From: Atopobium sp.
Lineage (GTDB): Bacteria > Actinomycetota > Coriobacteriia > Coriobacteriales > Atopobiaceae
Assembly: GCA_015258715.1 (NCBI GenBank)
Contig: JABZHR010000001.1
Span: 248,001 to 312,000 of the forward strand
DNA length: 64,000 bases
Reading direction: 5' to 3'
Positions 1 to 8,665 of the stretch are shown in pieces. A program made the position numbers and the translations under genes. The notes beneath the pieces are model-generated. The model did no database searches and was not told the DNA's origin. It saw only the letters and a list, made by a program, of their open reading frames with translations. Position 1 is the stretch's first letter. Every line of letters begins with the position of its first letter.

Positions 1-115
1 TTGATTTTGGCTGGAACAGCTCGCGAGAAACTAGCTCAAACATGACACTCCCCTTTTCGGTCTCTGCGTGATACAAAGTATAGGTGATTTGAAAATCGAC
101 GCGACAAGGAGAATC

Positions 116-385
116 ATGGCAAATTCTGCACAGCCTGGCATGCGCTCGGAGGCATATGGCGAGCTCCAGCACCTTGTTGACAACCTTTATAAGCGCAAAC
201 CTTCAGGCACAGTTACTAAGGTTGACGTGCTGATTCAAGCTGAAGTAGATGATCTTGAAGAGGATTTGCAAGAAGTTATTGAGCTAATTCCGTCGGGTAC
301 CTATGTCCGCGCTCGACTCTGTGATCAGATTAACTCAATTGTTACGGCGCATGGTTGGGGCTTTACCTACGGCACGGTCGAGTAG
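116..385 (+). CDS. Small acidic protein of unknown function
   Basis: This encodes 89 residues. The ATG at 116 is preceded by AAGGAGAATC, which makes it preferable to an upstream in-frame ATG at 68. The product is mostly helical and acidic in the middle (a run around EVDDLEEDLQEV), ends in an aromatic, glycine-rich tail, and has no signal peptide or membrane segment. I do not recognise the family. It stands alone and converges with nhaA, whose stop is 2 bp away. No function can be assigned from sequence. Confidence 0.7.
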   Translation: MANSAQPGMRSEAYGELQHLVDNLYKRKPSGTVTKVDVLIQAEVDDLEEDLQEVIELIPSGTYVRARLCDQINSIVTAHGWGFTYGTVE

Positions 386-387
386 TC

Positions 388-1752
388 TTAATCTTCCTTT
401 ATATTGTTCTGCCTTTGGTGCTTATAGAACTCTGCGAGGTGTACAAAGAGTAGGCCCAAGATTGCAGAAGCAAACGATGCGGCGAGAACAGCTACCTTAG
501 CTGCAAGAATCTCTCCTGCATCAGGGAATGCAAGATTAGAGATAAGAATTGACATGGTAAAGCCAAGGCCGCCCATAAGACCTACGGCAGTAATCTGAAT
601 CCAATCAACTTTTGCAGGAAGCTTGCAAATCTTACATTTGACCAGCAACAGCGTTACAAAAATAATTCCCAGTGGCTTTCCAAGAACAGCACCAAAGAAA
701 ACACCATGTGCAATAGAGCTGCTCAATAGAGCAACGAAATCTGCCCCCACCAACGTAATCTGTGCATTTACAAAGGCAAAAATAGGCAGAACAACAAAGT
801 TTACGAAGACAGAAATGTAGTGCTCAACACGCTGAAGCGGTGGAGTTACGTGGTGCATGACCTGCTCGATGGAGTTAGCGCCATGTGTAAAGTCATGCTG
901 ACCCAAAACGTGATGCTCGTCATCGTAGTGATCGTCAAGCTCACGAGCGCGTCTTGAAAGCCAGCTTCCCAGCTTGCTCAAGCGAACATCAGAGTGAGAT
1001 GGCAAGAAAAAGGCAAGAAGAACGCCTGCAAGGGTTGCATGAATTCCCGAGTGGTACATGCAGACCCAGAGAACCAAACCAACAAGCAAATAAGGACCAG
1101 AAGAATAAATCTTTAGGCGATTCATTCCCCACAAAATAACAAGAACGCCAAGAGAAGCTGCTAACCAGGCAATATCTGGCGTGTGACCATAGAAAAGTGC
1201 AATGACCACAATAGCCAGGATATCATCAGCAATTGCAAGTGTTTGGAAAAAGACCTTTGTTTGCGGACTAATTCTGTTGCCCAACAGCGACATGACACCC
1301 AGCGCAAACGCAATATCGGTTGCAATTGGCGTTGCCCATCCATGAGGAGCAGTGCTTGCATTGAGTGCCAAATAAATGAGGGCAGGAACTGCGACACCGC
1401 CGACAGCAGCAAGCATAGGAAGCATTGCCTGTCTTGGCTTTCTAAGCTGGCCAACAGTTACTTCATACTTAAGCTCAATACCCACCAGCAAGAAGAAGAT
1501 TGCCATAAGGAAGTCATTCACAAAGGTTTCTAGAGCCATATGTGCATGAATCATTCCAAGCGAGAAACTCATTTGTACTTCAAGAATTTCTCGAACCACC
1601 TCATGAGCAGGTGAGTTGGCAACTACAAGCGCAATAAGAGCCGCAAGTACCATGACTGCTGCCGCAATAGTGCTGTTAGAGGTGATTTTCTTTAGAGAAG
1701 AGCGCTGACTAATTCTTCTTACAACTGCGGGCTCTCTATAAATACTAGACAT
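388..1752 (-). CDS. nhaA: Na+/H+ antiporter NhaA
   Basis: This is an inner-membrane antiporter that expels sodium in exchange for protons, for pH and salt homeostasis. The 454-residue product carries the NhaA signature ATDIAFALG followed by LAIADDILAIVVIALF, whose paired aspartates are the ion-binding residues. It is longer than the E. coli protein (388 residues). The extra length is a short N-terminal tail and a hydrophilic His/Asp-rich loop (about residues 270-310, with DDHYDDEHH) before the C-terminal helices. The gene is divergent from degV. Family assignment is firm; the meaning of the His-rich loop is unknown. Confidence 0.95.
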   Translation of the reverse strand: MSSIYREPAVVRRISQRSSLKKITSNSTIAAAVMVLAALIALVVANSPAHEVVREILEVQMSFSLGMIHAHMALETFVNDFLMAIFFLLVGIELKYEVTVGQLRKPRQAMLPMLAAVGGVAVPALIYLALNASTAPHGWATPIATDIAFALGVMSLLGNRISPQTKVFFQTLAIADDILAIVVIALFYGHTPDIAWLAASLGVLVILWGMNRLKIYSSGPYLLVGLVLWVCMYHSGIHATLAGVLLAFFLPSHSDVRLSKLGSWLSRRARELDDHYDDEHHVLGQHDFTHGANSIEQVMHHVTPPLQRVEHYISVFVNFVVLPIFAFVNAQITLVGADFVALLSSSIAHGVFFGAVLGKPLGIIFVTLLLVKCKICKLPAKVDWIQITAVGLMGGLGFTMSILISNLAFPDAGEILAAKVAVLAASFASAILGLLFVHLAEFYKHQRQNNIKED

Positions 1753-1956
1753 TATCTGCCGTTCTCTCTTTATCTAAATGGTATTGACCGTTAGCTATGA
1801 AAGTTTTTCTCGATTTATATGCCTAGTGTACCGTCTACCTACCGTTGAGGGCAACTTGTCATATCTCAAGAAAACGGGGTATATCTCTATGTAAAATGTG
1901 GGTAATAGAAAGTCAACGTTTAGCTACTTGTAGCACGTATATATTTGGAGCGGATA

Positions 1957-2814
1957 ATGGACACTAAGCGAATTGCCATCATCACAGACTCAGGAACTAA
2001 TGTCCCACCTGATTTTGTTGCTGAACACAATATTCGTATCACCCCACTTCGCATTAACTATTCTGATGGCTTTTCCTATGAGTCTGGTATTACCATCACG
2101 CCAGCTGAGCTGGTTGCTCGCTTTGAAGAAGAAGTTCCTAAGACTTCACTTCCTTCTCCTGAAGGAATTAAAGCTGCTTTTGATGATGCAAAAGCAGCAG
2201 GGTACGAGGGTGCTGTTTACGTTGCTATCTCTTCTGGACTTTCCGCTACCTGCGATACTGCTCGCATGATTGCAGAGTCCATTACAGACTTCCCTATTTA
2301 TGTTGTTGATACCAAAAACATTGGTATTGCTTCTGGCCTTATTGTTATTGAGGCTCAACGTCTTATTGATCAGGGTCTTTCTCTTGAGGAGATTGGCGCC
2401 AAGCTTGATCAGGCTTCCCTTAACACGCGCGTATACTTCTCCGTTCCAAGCCTTGAGTATCTACGTAAGGGTGGCCGCATTTCTGAGGCAATTTATCGCA
2501 TTGGTTCTATGTTGAACATCAAACCTGTTCTTACCTGCGATGAAAACGGAAAGTACGTTATTGCCAAGAAGACTCGTGGTTGGCAGAAATCTCTTGCAGG
2601 ACAAATTGCCCTAGGATCGGTATTTGCTCAGCAATTTGACCATGTTCATGTGGGAATTTGTTGCTCTGCGCCTAATATCATTTATTCCGAAATGGAAGCC
2701 ATGATTAAAGAAGCAATCCCTAATGTCACCGACTTTAGGTATGTTGAGGCTGGCTCGGATCTTGTTGTCCATACGGGACCAGGCCTTGTTGGCTATGCCG
2801 TATTCGGTTACTAA
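1957..2814 (+). CDS. DegV family fatty-acid-binding protein (first copy)
   Basis: DegV proteins bind a fatty acid and, in Firmicutes, act as FakB subunits that present exogenous fatty acids to the kinase FakA. This 285-residue protein has the N-terminal ITDSGTNVP motif, SSGLSATCDTAR in the middle, a KGGRISEA segment and a C-terminal HTGPGLVG motif, as expected for the family. The ATG at 1957 is chosen because TTGGAG lies 6 bp upstream; a TTG at 1945 is the alternative. A second paralogue lies at 26573-27457. No fakA is visible in the window, so the FakB role is inference. Confidence 0.9.
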   Translation: MDTKRIAIITDSGTNVPPDFVAEHNIRITPLRINYSDGFSYESGITITPAELVARFEEEVPKTSLPSPEGIKAAFDDAKAAGYEGAVYVAISSGLSATCDTARMIAESITDFPIYVVDTKNIGIASGLIVIEAQRLIDQGLSLEEIGAKLDQASLNTRVYFSVPSLEYLRKGGRISEAIYRIGSMLNIKPVLTCDENGKYVIAKKTRGWQKSLAGQIALGSVFAQQFDHVHVGICCSAPNIIYSEMEAMIKEAIPNVTDFRYVEAGSDLVVHTGPGLVGYAVFGY

Positions 2815-2839
2815 CAGTTAATCGTCTCATGCAACTAAG

Positions 2840-2870
2840 AACAGCCGCCCACTCAGGCGGCTGTTTTCTT
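2840..2870 (+). terminator. Intrinsic terminator after degV
   Basis: The perfect 10-bp stem AACAGCCGCC/GGCGGCTGTT has a 6-nt loop and is followed by TTCTT. It lies 25 bp after the degV stop. Confidence 0.85.
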
Positions 2871-2880
2871 GTAGAAAGTA

Positions 2881-2910
2881 CGTAGGGCGAGAAGGGCTTC
2901 TCGCCCTACG
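2881..2910. repeat. Perfect inverted pair of the GGCGAGAA repeat
   Basis: CGTAGGGCGAGAAG is followed by GG and then its exact complement CTTCTCGCCCTACG. Both arms contain the octamer GGCGAGAA that recurs through the window. It lies between the convergent degV and rnhA genes, after a separate degV terminator. There is no T-run on either side, so it may act as an rnhA terminator or as a paired uptake-type signal. Confidence 0.85.
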
Positions 2911-2919
2911 CGTCTGGGG

Positions 2920-3432
2920 TTACAGCAATGGCTGATCTGCGAAGAAGCCTTGGTCGTCAAGGAGATTGGAGCCGTCTGCCGCCTCAGTTGCCAGCTGATC
3001 GCAGCGCTCGTTAAGTGGATGACCTGCGTGGCCTTTGACCCACTTAAAGCTCACCTCATGGTCTTCCATGGCAGCAAGCAGGCGCTTCCAAAGGTCTACG
3101 TTTTTGACCGGCTCTTTAGAAGCCGTTTTCCAGCCTTTTCTAATCCATCCCGAAACCCATTTTTGATTAAACGCGTCAACCACGTACTTGGAATCGGAAT
3201 AGAGCTCTACCTGACAAGGACGCTTAAGGGCCTCAAGTGCAACAATGACGCCAAGGAGCTCCATACGGTTATTCGTAGTGGTTTTATAACCCTGACTGAA
3301 CTCTTTTGTATGCTGCTGGCCGGAGGGATCGGTGTATAGAAGCACGGCCCCGTAGCCACCAGGACCAGGGTTTCCTCGAGACGCACCGTCTGTATAGACT
3401 GTGACGTGCATATATGAGGTTGCAGCCTCCAT
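2920..3432 (-). CDS. rnhA: Ribonuclease HI
   Basis: This cytoplasmic endonuclease cuts the RNA strand of RNA/DNA hybrids, including primers and R-loops. Its 170 residues contain the catalytic carboxylates in order: YTDGASRGNPG, NNRMEL, YSDSKYV, and the His/Asp pair in KGHAGHPLNERCDQLA. A helical basic segment (KWVSGWIRKGW) matches the substrate-binding handle. The ATG at 3432 has GAGGAG upstream; a second ATG seven codons in is possible. It follows polA on the same strand by 34 bp, so the two primer-removal enzymes are probably co-transcribed. Confidence 0.95.
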   Translation of the reverse strand: MEAATSYMHVTVYTDGASRGNPGPGGYGAVLLYTDPSGQQHTKEFSQGYKTTTNNRMELLGVIVALEALKRPCQVELYSDSKYVVDAFNQKWVSGWIRKGWKTASKEPVKNVDLWKRLLAAMEDHEVSFKWVKGHAGHPLNERCDQLATEAADGSNLLDDQGFFADQPLL

Positions 3433-3466
3433 ACCAAAACTCCTCTAGAACGTGCGTTGAATGTGC

Positions 3467-6205
3467 CTACTTTGCCTCGGCCCAATTGGAACCATAGCTG
3501 ACATCGGCAATAAGAGGAACACGCAGGGTAACAACGTCTTCCATGGTCTCTTTTACCAGTTTAGAAACTGTCTCAATCTCTGACTCTGGAACTTCCAAGT
3601 CAAGTTCGTCGTGAATCTGAAGAATCAGCTTTGATGCAAGACCTTCATCACGCAGGCGTTTCTCGACATTAATCATTGCAATTTTGATAATATCGGCAGC
3701 ACTTCCCTGCATAGGGTGATTCATAGCAGTGCGCTCGCCAAAGGCAATTAGCTGACGATTTGACTGGTTAAACTCTCTAATGTGGCGCTTACGGCCGTAC
3801 ATGGTAACCGCATAACCACACTCGTGAGCAGTGCGAACAGAGTCATCCAGATAGGCGCGAACGCCAGGATATGCGTCAAAGTAGCGGTCAATCATCTCTT
3901 GCGCTTCCTTGCGGGAAATCTTCAGAGACGTTGCCAAACCAAAGGCCTGCTGACCATAGACAATGCCAAAGTTAACTGCCTTAGCGCGACTACGAAGTGC
4001 TGGGGTGACCTCTTCAACAGGCACGCCAAAGACACGAGCGGCAGTTGCGGCGTGGAAATCGGCACCAGAGTTAAATGCTGCTACCAGGTGCTCGTCGGCT
4101 GAAAGATGTGCCAGCAAGCGCAGCTCAATCTGGGAGTAGTCGCAGGCGAGAAAAACGCTGCCCTCGGGAACGGTAAAGGCAGTGCGGACACGATGTCCCA
4201 GCTCAGAGCGGGTAGGAATGTTCTGCAGGTTTGGATCAGAGCTGGAAAGCCTACCTGTTGCAGCAACAGTCTGATTGAACGTGGTGTGGATGCGCTTATC
4301 GCCACGAATAAGCGAAGGAAGCGCATCGAGATAAGTTGACTTAATCTTGGCACGCTCACGATACTCAAGGACGTCAGCAACAATCTGGTACTCCTGCGCC
4401 AGGTCTCCAAGCACCTTTGCGTTGGTGGAGTAGAACCCGGTGCGCGTCTTTTTGAGGCCATAAGTTGGAAGCTTGAGCACGTCAAACAGGATATGTGAAA
4501 GCTGGCTTGGAGAATCCAAGTTAAAATCCTCGCCTGCTGTCTGGTGAATGCTTGCCACGCGCTGCGCAATGTCTTCCGCTAGCTGGGCAGACTGCTGAGC
4601 AAGTTTTTGAGGATCAACGTAGAGACCACGACGCTCCATTGCAGCAAGTACCGGTAGAAGCTGCATCTCAAGCGAAGTAAAGAGCTCCAAAGAACCGTCA
4701 TCTTCAAGCTTTTTAGTCAGTACAGGCACAAGATTTCTTGCAGCTACTGCTCTTAGTGCTGCTGCAGGAATCTCATCTGTAGGCTCAGGAAGCTCAGAGC
4801 CAAAGTACAGTTCAACCAAGCCATTACTATCAAAACTTGAACGATCAGACTCAAGCAGATACGCGGCAACGCCCGTATCAAAGATTCGGTCAGAATCAAT
4901 GGTTTCAATATCCAGTTTCTGTGGCTCGGACGAATCAACAGGACTTACTTCGTGTAACAGCGCCTTGACATCGTCTGCAGCAACACGGGCTTCTCGCAAA
5001 ATACGCAAGAGTGCAGCGGTTGCATTTTCTCCCTCAAATTTGAGGAGTGCCTTTTCTGTAGACACCCAAAGTGTGCGAGAAAGGCTAAAGAGCGCTCCAG
5101 CGTCCGCCGCAGAATCCTGGGCAACGCCAATCCATTCCTGGTTCTCAAGAGCAGCGGTCAGAGCAGCAGATGCGTCTCCTGCCTGCAAATACTCTGACGG
5201 AATAGGAAGCGCAGGTGTAGCAGAGGCGGTTTGTGCAACTGCACTAGCGGCAGACCCACCAGCCATACGAGCAAGCCTTGAGGTCATACCCGTAAAGCCC
5301 AAAGCCGAGAAAGCCTTGACCACGTCATTTGGATCAAATGTTGGGAACTGAGCGTCGTCCAGGTTGATATCAAGCGGCGCATCAGTGCGAATAGTTGCCA
5401 CCTTACGAGAAAGCAGCGCGTCATCAATATGGGCGCGAAGGTTTTCTCCCACCTTACCCTTGACCTCGTCAGCATGGGCAATAACCTCGTCAAGCGAGCC
5501 ATACTCAACAATCAGAGCAGCAGCTTTCTTAGGGCCAATTCCAGGAACGCCTGGAATGTTATCGGAAGAGTCTCCCTTGAGGCCATAAAAATCTGGAACA
5601 AGCTCTGGCGTAATGCCAGCGTAGAGATCTGCCACAGTCTCTGGCGTCATAATTGAAACGTCAGAGACGCCTTTGCGCGTAGAAACAATCTTGACGTTTT
5701 CTGTGGAAAGCTGGTACATATCGCGGTCACCCGTGAAAAGTAGCATCTGGTAACCCTCAGCCTCACCACGGCGGGCAAGGGTACCCAAGATGTCATCGCC
5801 CTCCCAGCCTTCAAGCTGACAGACAGGAACATCCAGCGTTTTGAGCAACTCTTTGACTACAGGAAACTGCGCGTGCAAAGCAGGGTCCATAAGGGGACGC
5901 TGAGCCTTGTACTGAGGCAACATATCAATGCGAACCTGGGGTTTACCCTTATCAAAGGCGCAAATCACGCCGTCAGGCGAGAAGGACTCAACAAGTTTGA
6001 TAAACATGTTGAAGAAGCCAAACAGCGCTCCAGTTGGTGTTCCATCTGGTGCTGCCATAGGCTGACGGATTGCATGGAACGCTCGATGCATGAGCGAGTT
6101 TCCGTCGATAACAGCAATAGTTCTGCGTGGTTTAGCTGCATCTTCTTTAGCTGATGCAGCGTCGTTTTGGTCTGTAATATCAACTGGCATAGTAGTATCA
6201 GACAT
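3467..6205 (-). CDS. polA: DNA polymerase I
   Basis: This 912-residue enzyme removes RNA primers and fills gaps. The N-terminal 5'-3' nuclease domain (about residues 30-320) begins with IDGNSLMHRAFHA and includes GLKGDSSDNIPGVPGIG. The C-terminal polymerase domain has DYSQIELR, SRAKAVNFGIVYGQ and QIHDELDLEVP. The central region (about 340-520) aligns in position with the proofreading exonuclease, but the usual D-x-E motif is not seen, so proofreading is probably absent. The start at 6205 is chosen for GAGGAG upstream and the Pol I-like length; the frame stays open further upstream. It is divergent from glnA. Confidence 0.95.
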   Translation of the reverse strand: MSDTTMPVDITDQNDAASAKEDAAKPRRTIAVIDGNSLMHRAFHAIRQPMAAPDGTPTGALFGFFNMFIKLVESFSPDGVICAFDKGKPQVRIDMLPQYKAQRPLMDPALHAQFPVVKELLKTLDVPVCQLEGWEGDDILGTLARRGEAEGYQMLLFTGDRDMYQLSTENVKIVSTRKGVSDVSIMTPETVADLYAGITPELVPDFYGLKGDSSDNIPGVPGIGPKKAAALIVEYGSLDEVIAHADEVKGKVGENLRAHIDDALLSRKVATIRTDAPLDINLDDAQFPTFDPNDVVKAFSALGFTGMTSRLARMAGGSAASAVAQTASATPALPIPSEYLQAGDASAALTAALENQEWIGVAQDSAADAGALFSLSRTLWVSTEKALLKFEGENATAALLRILREARVAADDVKALLHEVSPVDSSEPQKLDIETIDSDRIFDTGVAAYLLESDRSSFDSNGLVELYFGSELPEPTDEIPAAALRAVAARNLVPVLTKKLEDDGSLELFTSLEMQLLPVLAAMERRGLYVDPQKLAQQSAQLAEDIAQRVASIHQTAGEDFNLDSPSQLSHILFDVLKLPTYGLKKTRTGFYSTNAKVLGDLAQEYQIVADVLEYRERAKIKSTYLDALPSLIRGDKRIHTTFNQTVAATGRLSSSDPNLQNIPTRSELGHRVRTAFTVPEGSVFLACDYSQIELRLLAHLSADEHLVAAFNSGADFHAATAARVFGVPVEEVTPALRSRAKAVNFGIVYGQQAFGLATSLKISRKEAQEMIDRYFDAYPGVRAYLDDSVRTAHECGYAVTMYGRKRHIREFNQSNRQLIAFGERTAMNHPMQGSAADIIKIAMINVEKRLRDEGLASKLILQIHDELDLEVPESEIETVSKLVKETMEDVVTLRVPLIADVSYGSNWAEAK

Positions 6206-6325
6206 ACCTGCTCCTCTTAGTTTGTGTGCCTCTATTGTACTAAGACTTCCTCTGCTTATGCGCGCCAGAGCCCATGGAAACAAAGCCCACATCTCATTTG
6301 GGCAGCGGCCAAAATTTTTTGTAAT

Positions 6326-6396
6326 CGTTATGTTTCTGTTTGCATCCTCGCCACTCTGACTCTGCCAAACGTGCGAAAATAACAACCAACATAACG
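6326..6396. promoter_or_regulatory. Separated 9-bp inverted repeat in the polA/glnA divergent region
   Basis: CGTTATGTT at 6326-6334 and its exact complement AACATAACG at 6388-6396 are 53 bp apart, upstream of glnA. Two exact half-sites in the control region suggest a regulator that loops or binds twice. It does not match the GlnR consensus I know. Function is inference. Confidence 0.35.
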
Positions 6397-6452
6397 TGCC
6401 CAGCACGCGAGAAAACAGACAAACTGCCAGCATTTACCCACAAGGAGGGGCT

Positions 6453-8546
6453 GTGGCTCACGACAAAGTTTCTCAGGAATTTGGCTCACTTCTCTTTACC
6501 GACGCAGATATGCAAGAACGTCTGCCAAGGCCAACGTACAAGAAACTTCGTAGTGTCATCCAGGACGGCAAGCCGCTTGACCTCGACATTGCAAACGAGG
6601 TTGCGCATGCCATGAAAGAGTGGGCACTTGAAAAAGGTGCTACTCACTTTACACACTGGTTCCAGCCTCTCACAGGTATTACTTCCGAGAAGCATGACAG
6701 CTTTATGACTCCTCAGGGAAACGGCACCATTTTGATGTCCTTCTCGGGAAAAGAGCTGGTACAGGGCGAGCCTGACGCATCAAGCTTCCCTTCTGGTGGT
6801 CTTCGAGCCACGTTTGAGGCTCGTGGTTACACGGTTTGGGATCCTGCAAGTCCAACCTTCATCAAAGACGAGGTTCTCTGCATTCCAACTGCATTTATTT
6901 CATACACGGGAGAAGCGCTGGATAAGCGCACTCCTCTGCTTCGTTCCCAGGTTGCCCTAGAGAAGCAGGCCAAGCGTGTTCTTGCACTCTTTGGACAAGA
7001 GCCTTCTCGCGTTGTTACAAACATTGGCCCTGAGCAGGAGTACTTCCTTATCAAAGAGGAAGACTTTGAGCAACGTCCTGACCTTATTCTGTGTGGTCGC
7101 ACCCTCTTTGGTTGCGAACCAAGCAAGGGTCAGGAACTTGACGAGCACTACTTTGGCGCTATTCGCCCAACCGTCAACAACTTCATGAAAGAGCTTGATG
7201 ACGAGCTCTGGAAGCTGGGCATCCCTGCAAAGACAAAGCATAATGAGGTTGCTCCTTGCCAGCATGAGCTTGCACCTGTCTTTGAGCAGGGCGCTCTTGC
7301 TATTGACAACAACCTTCTAACCATGGAGAAGCTTAAGCTTCTTGCTCCTCACCACGGCCTTGCCTGCCTTGAGCACGAGAAGCCCTTTGAGTACGTCAAT
7401 GGCTCTGGTAAGCACGACAACTGGTCACTCTCCGCAGACAACGAGAACCTGCTTGAGCCTGGCGATAAGCCTGGCGAGAACCTCCGCTTCCTGGTCTTCC
7501 TTGCGTGCCTCGTTGCCGCAGTTGACTCTCATGCAGACCTTCTGCGCATGTCGGTTGCATCTGCTGGAAACGATCACCGCCTTGGCGCAAATGAGGCTCC
7601 ACCTGCAATTGTTTCCGTCTTCCTAGGCGCCGCGCTTTCTGTAATTGTTGATGATCTTATTACTGGCTCCGATGTTCACGGTGCAAAGCGCACTCGCATG
7701 GATCTGGGCGTACCAACACTTCCTGCAGTTCTTAGGGACAACACAGACAGAAACCGTACCAGCCCCTTTGCGTTTACTGGTAACAAATTTGAGTTCCGTA
7801 TGTGCGGCAGCCAGCAGAACCTCTCTGATCCTAACGTCATTTTGAACACCATTGTTGCCGAGCAGTGTGACCGCTTTGCAAACGATCTTGAAGACGCTTC
7901 TGAGGAGAACTTTACCAAGGAAGCTTTGAGCTGGGTTATTGACACCTTTAAGGCTCACGAGCGCATCCTCTTTGAAGGCAATGGCTACTCAGGCGATTGG
8001 GAGAAACTTGCCGAGGAGCGCGGTCTTCCAAACCTCCGCACCACCCCTGAGGCACTTCCTGCAATGGTTGCTCCAGAGAACATTGAGCTCTTTGAGCGCT
8101 ACGGTGTTCTTTCCCAGGCAGAAGCACAGGCTCGCTACGTTGCAAAGGCAGAGCAGTACGCTAAGGTTCTTAACATTGAAGCTCGTACCATGCTGTATAT
8201 GACGCGCCACATGTATCTGCCTGCACTCTTTACCTACTCAAGTGATGTTGCCTCTTCAGTTGCTGCTAAGCAGGCTATTGGTATCAAGAGCGCTGCAGAA
8301 ACAGAGATTGTTGAGAAGCTCACCGCAGGTATTGACGAGATTTATGCAGCTACCAACAGCCTTGATGAGATCAATACCACAGCTCACCAGATGAAAGATC
8401 AGCCTCAGGAGCAGTGCGAATACTACTGCAATGAAGTTCTTCCTGCCATGGCCCGCCTGCGCAGCGCCGTTGACTCCATGGAGCTCATCTGCGGACACGA
8501 CTGGTGGCCAGTTCCTAGCTACAACAAGATGCTCTTCTACGTCTAA
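6453..8546 (+). CDS. glnA: Glutamine synthetase type III
   Basis: This ATP-dependent ligase makes glutamine from glutamate and ammonia. The 697-residue length and the sequence blocks (ITSEKHDSF, IGPEQEYFLI, CQHELAP, NENLLEPGD, ANEAPPAIVSVFLGAAL) identify the large GSIII (GlnN-type) family rather than the 450-residue type I enzyme. The start is GTG at 6453, 7 bp after AAGGAGGGG. It is a single gene with its own terminator, divergent from polA. GSIII enzymes usually replace or complement GSI; no other synthetase appears here. The symbol glnN is also used. Confidence 0.95.
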   Translation: MAHDKVSQEFGSLLFTDADMQERLPRPTYKKLRSVIQDGKPLDLDIANEVAHAMKEWALEKGATHFTHWFQPLTGITSEKHDSFMTPQGNGTILMSFSGKELVQGEPDASSFPSGGLRATFEARGYTVWDPASPTFIKDEVLCIPTAFISYTGEALDKRTPLLRSQVALEKQAKRVLALFGQEPSRVVTNIGPEQEYFLIKEEDFEQRPDLILCGRTLFGCEPSKGQELDEHYFGAIRPTVNNFMKELDDELWKLGIPAKTKHNEVAPCQHELAPVFEQGALAIDNNLLTMEKLKLLAPHHGLACLEHEKPFEYVNGSGKHDNWSLSADNENLLEPGDKPGENLRFLVFLACLVAAVDSHADLLRMSVASAGNDHRLGANEAPPAIVSVFLGAALSVIVDDLITGSDVHGAKRTRMDLGVPTLPAVLRDNTDRNRTSPFAFTGNKFEFRMCGSQQNLSDPNVILNTIVAEQCDRFANDLEDASEENFTKEALSWVIDTFKAHERILFEGNGYSGDWEKLAEERGLPNLRTTPEALPAMVAPENIELFERYGVLSQAEAQARYVAKAEQYAKVLNIEARTMLYMTRHMYLPALFTYSSDVASSVAAKQAIGIKSAAETEIVEKLTAGIDEIYAATNSLDEINTTAHQMKDQPQEQCEYYCNEVLPAMARLRSAVDSMELICGHDWWPVPSYNKMLFYV

Positions 8547-8564
8547 TTCTTCATCAGGGCTTCT

Positions 8565-8590
8565 TGGCGAGAAACCCGGTCTTCTCGCCA
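8565..8590. repeat. Inverted pair of the GGCGAGAA repeat after glnA
   Basis: TGGCGAGAA (8565-8573) and TTCTCGCCA (8582-8590) form a 9-bp stem with an 8-nt loop. The left arm is the full 13-mer TGGCGAGAAACCC. It begins 19 bp after the glnA stop and precedes a normal terminator. Confidence 0.85.
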
Positions 8591-8605
8591 CTCCATCTAT
8601 ACAGC

Positions 8606-8636
8606 AAAACGGCTCAGTTTACCTGGGCCGTTTTTT
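8606..8636. terminator. Terminator between glnA and the solute-binding gene
   Basis: AAAACGGCTC/GGGCCGTTTT forms a 10-bp stem (one G-T pair) with a 9-nt loop, followed by TTTTTT on the plus strand. On the minus strand it is followed by TTTTG, so it may serve both convergent genes. Confidence 0.85.
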
Positions 8637-8665
8637 GTATCCAAACTCATAAGATGTGGCAAAGG

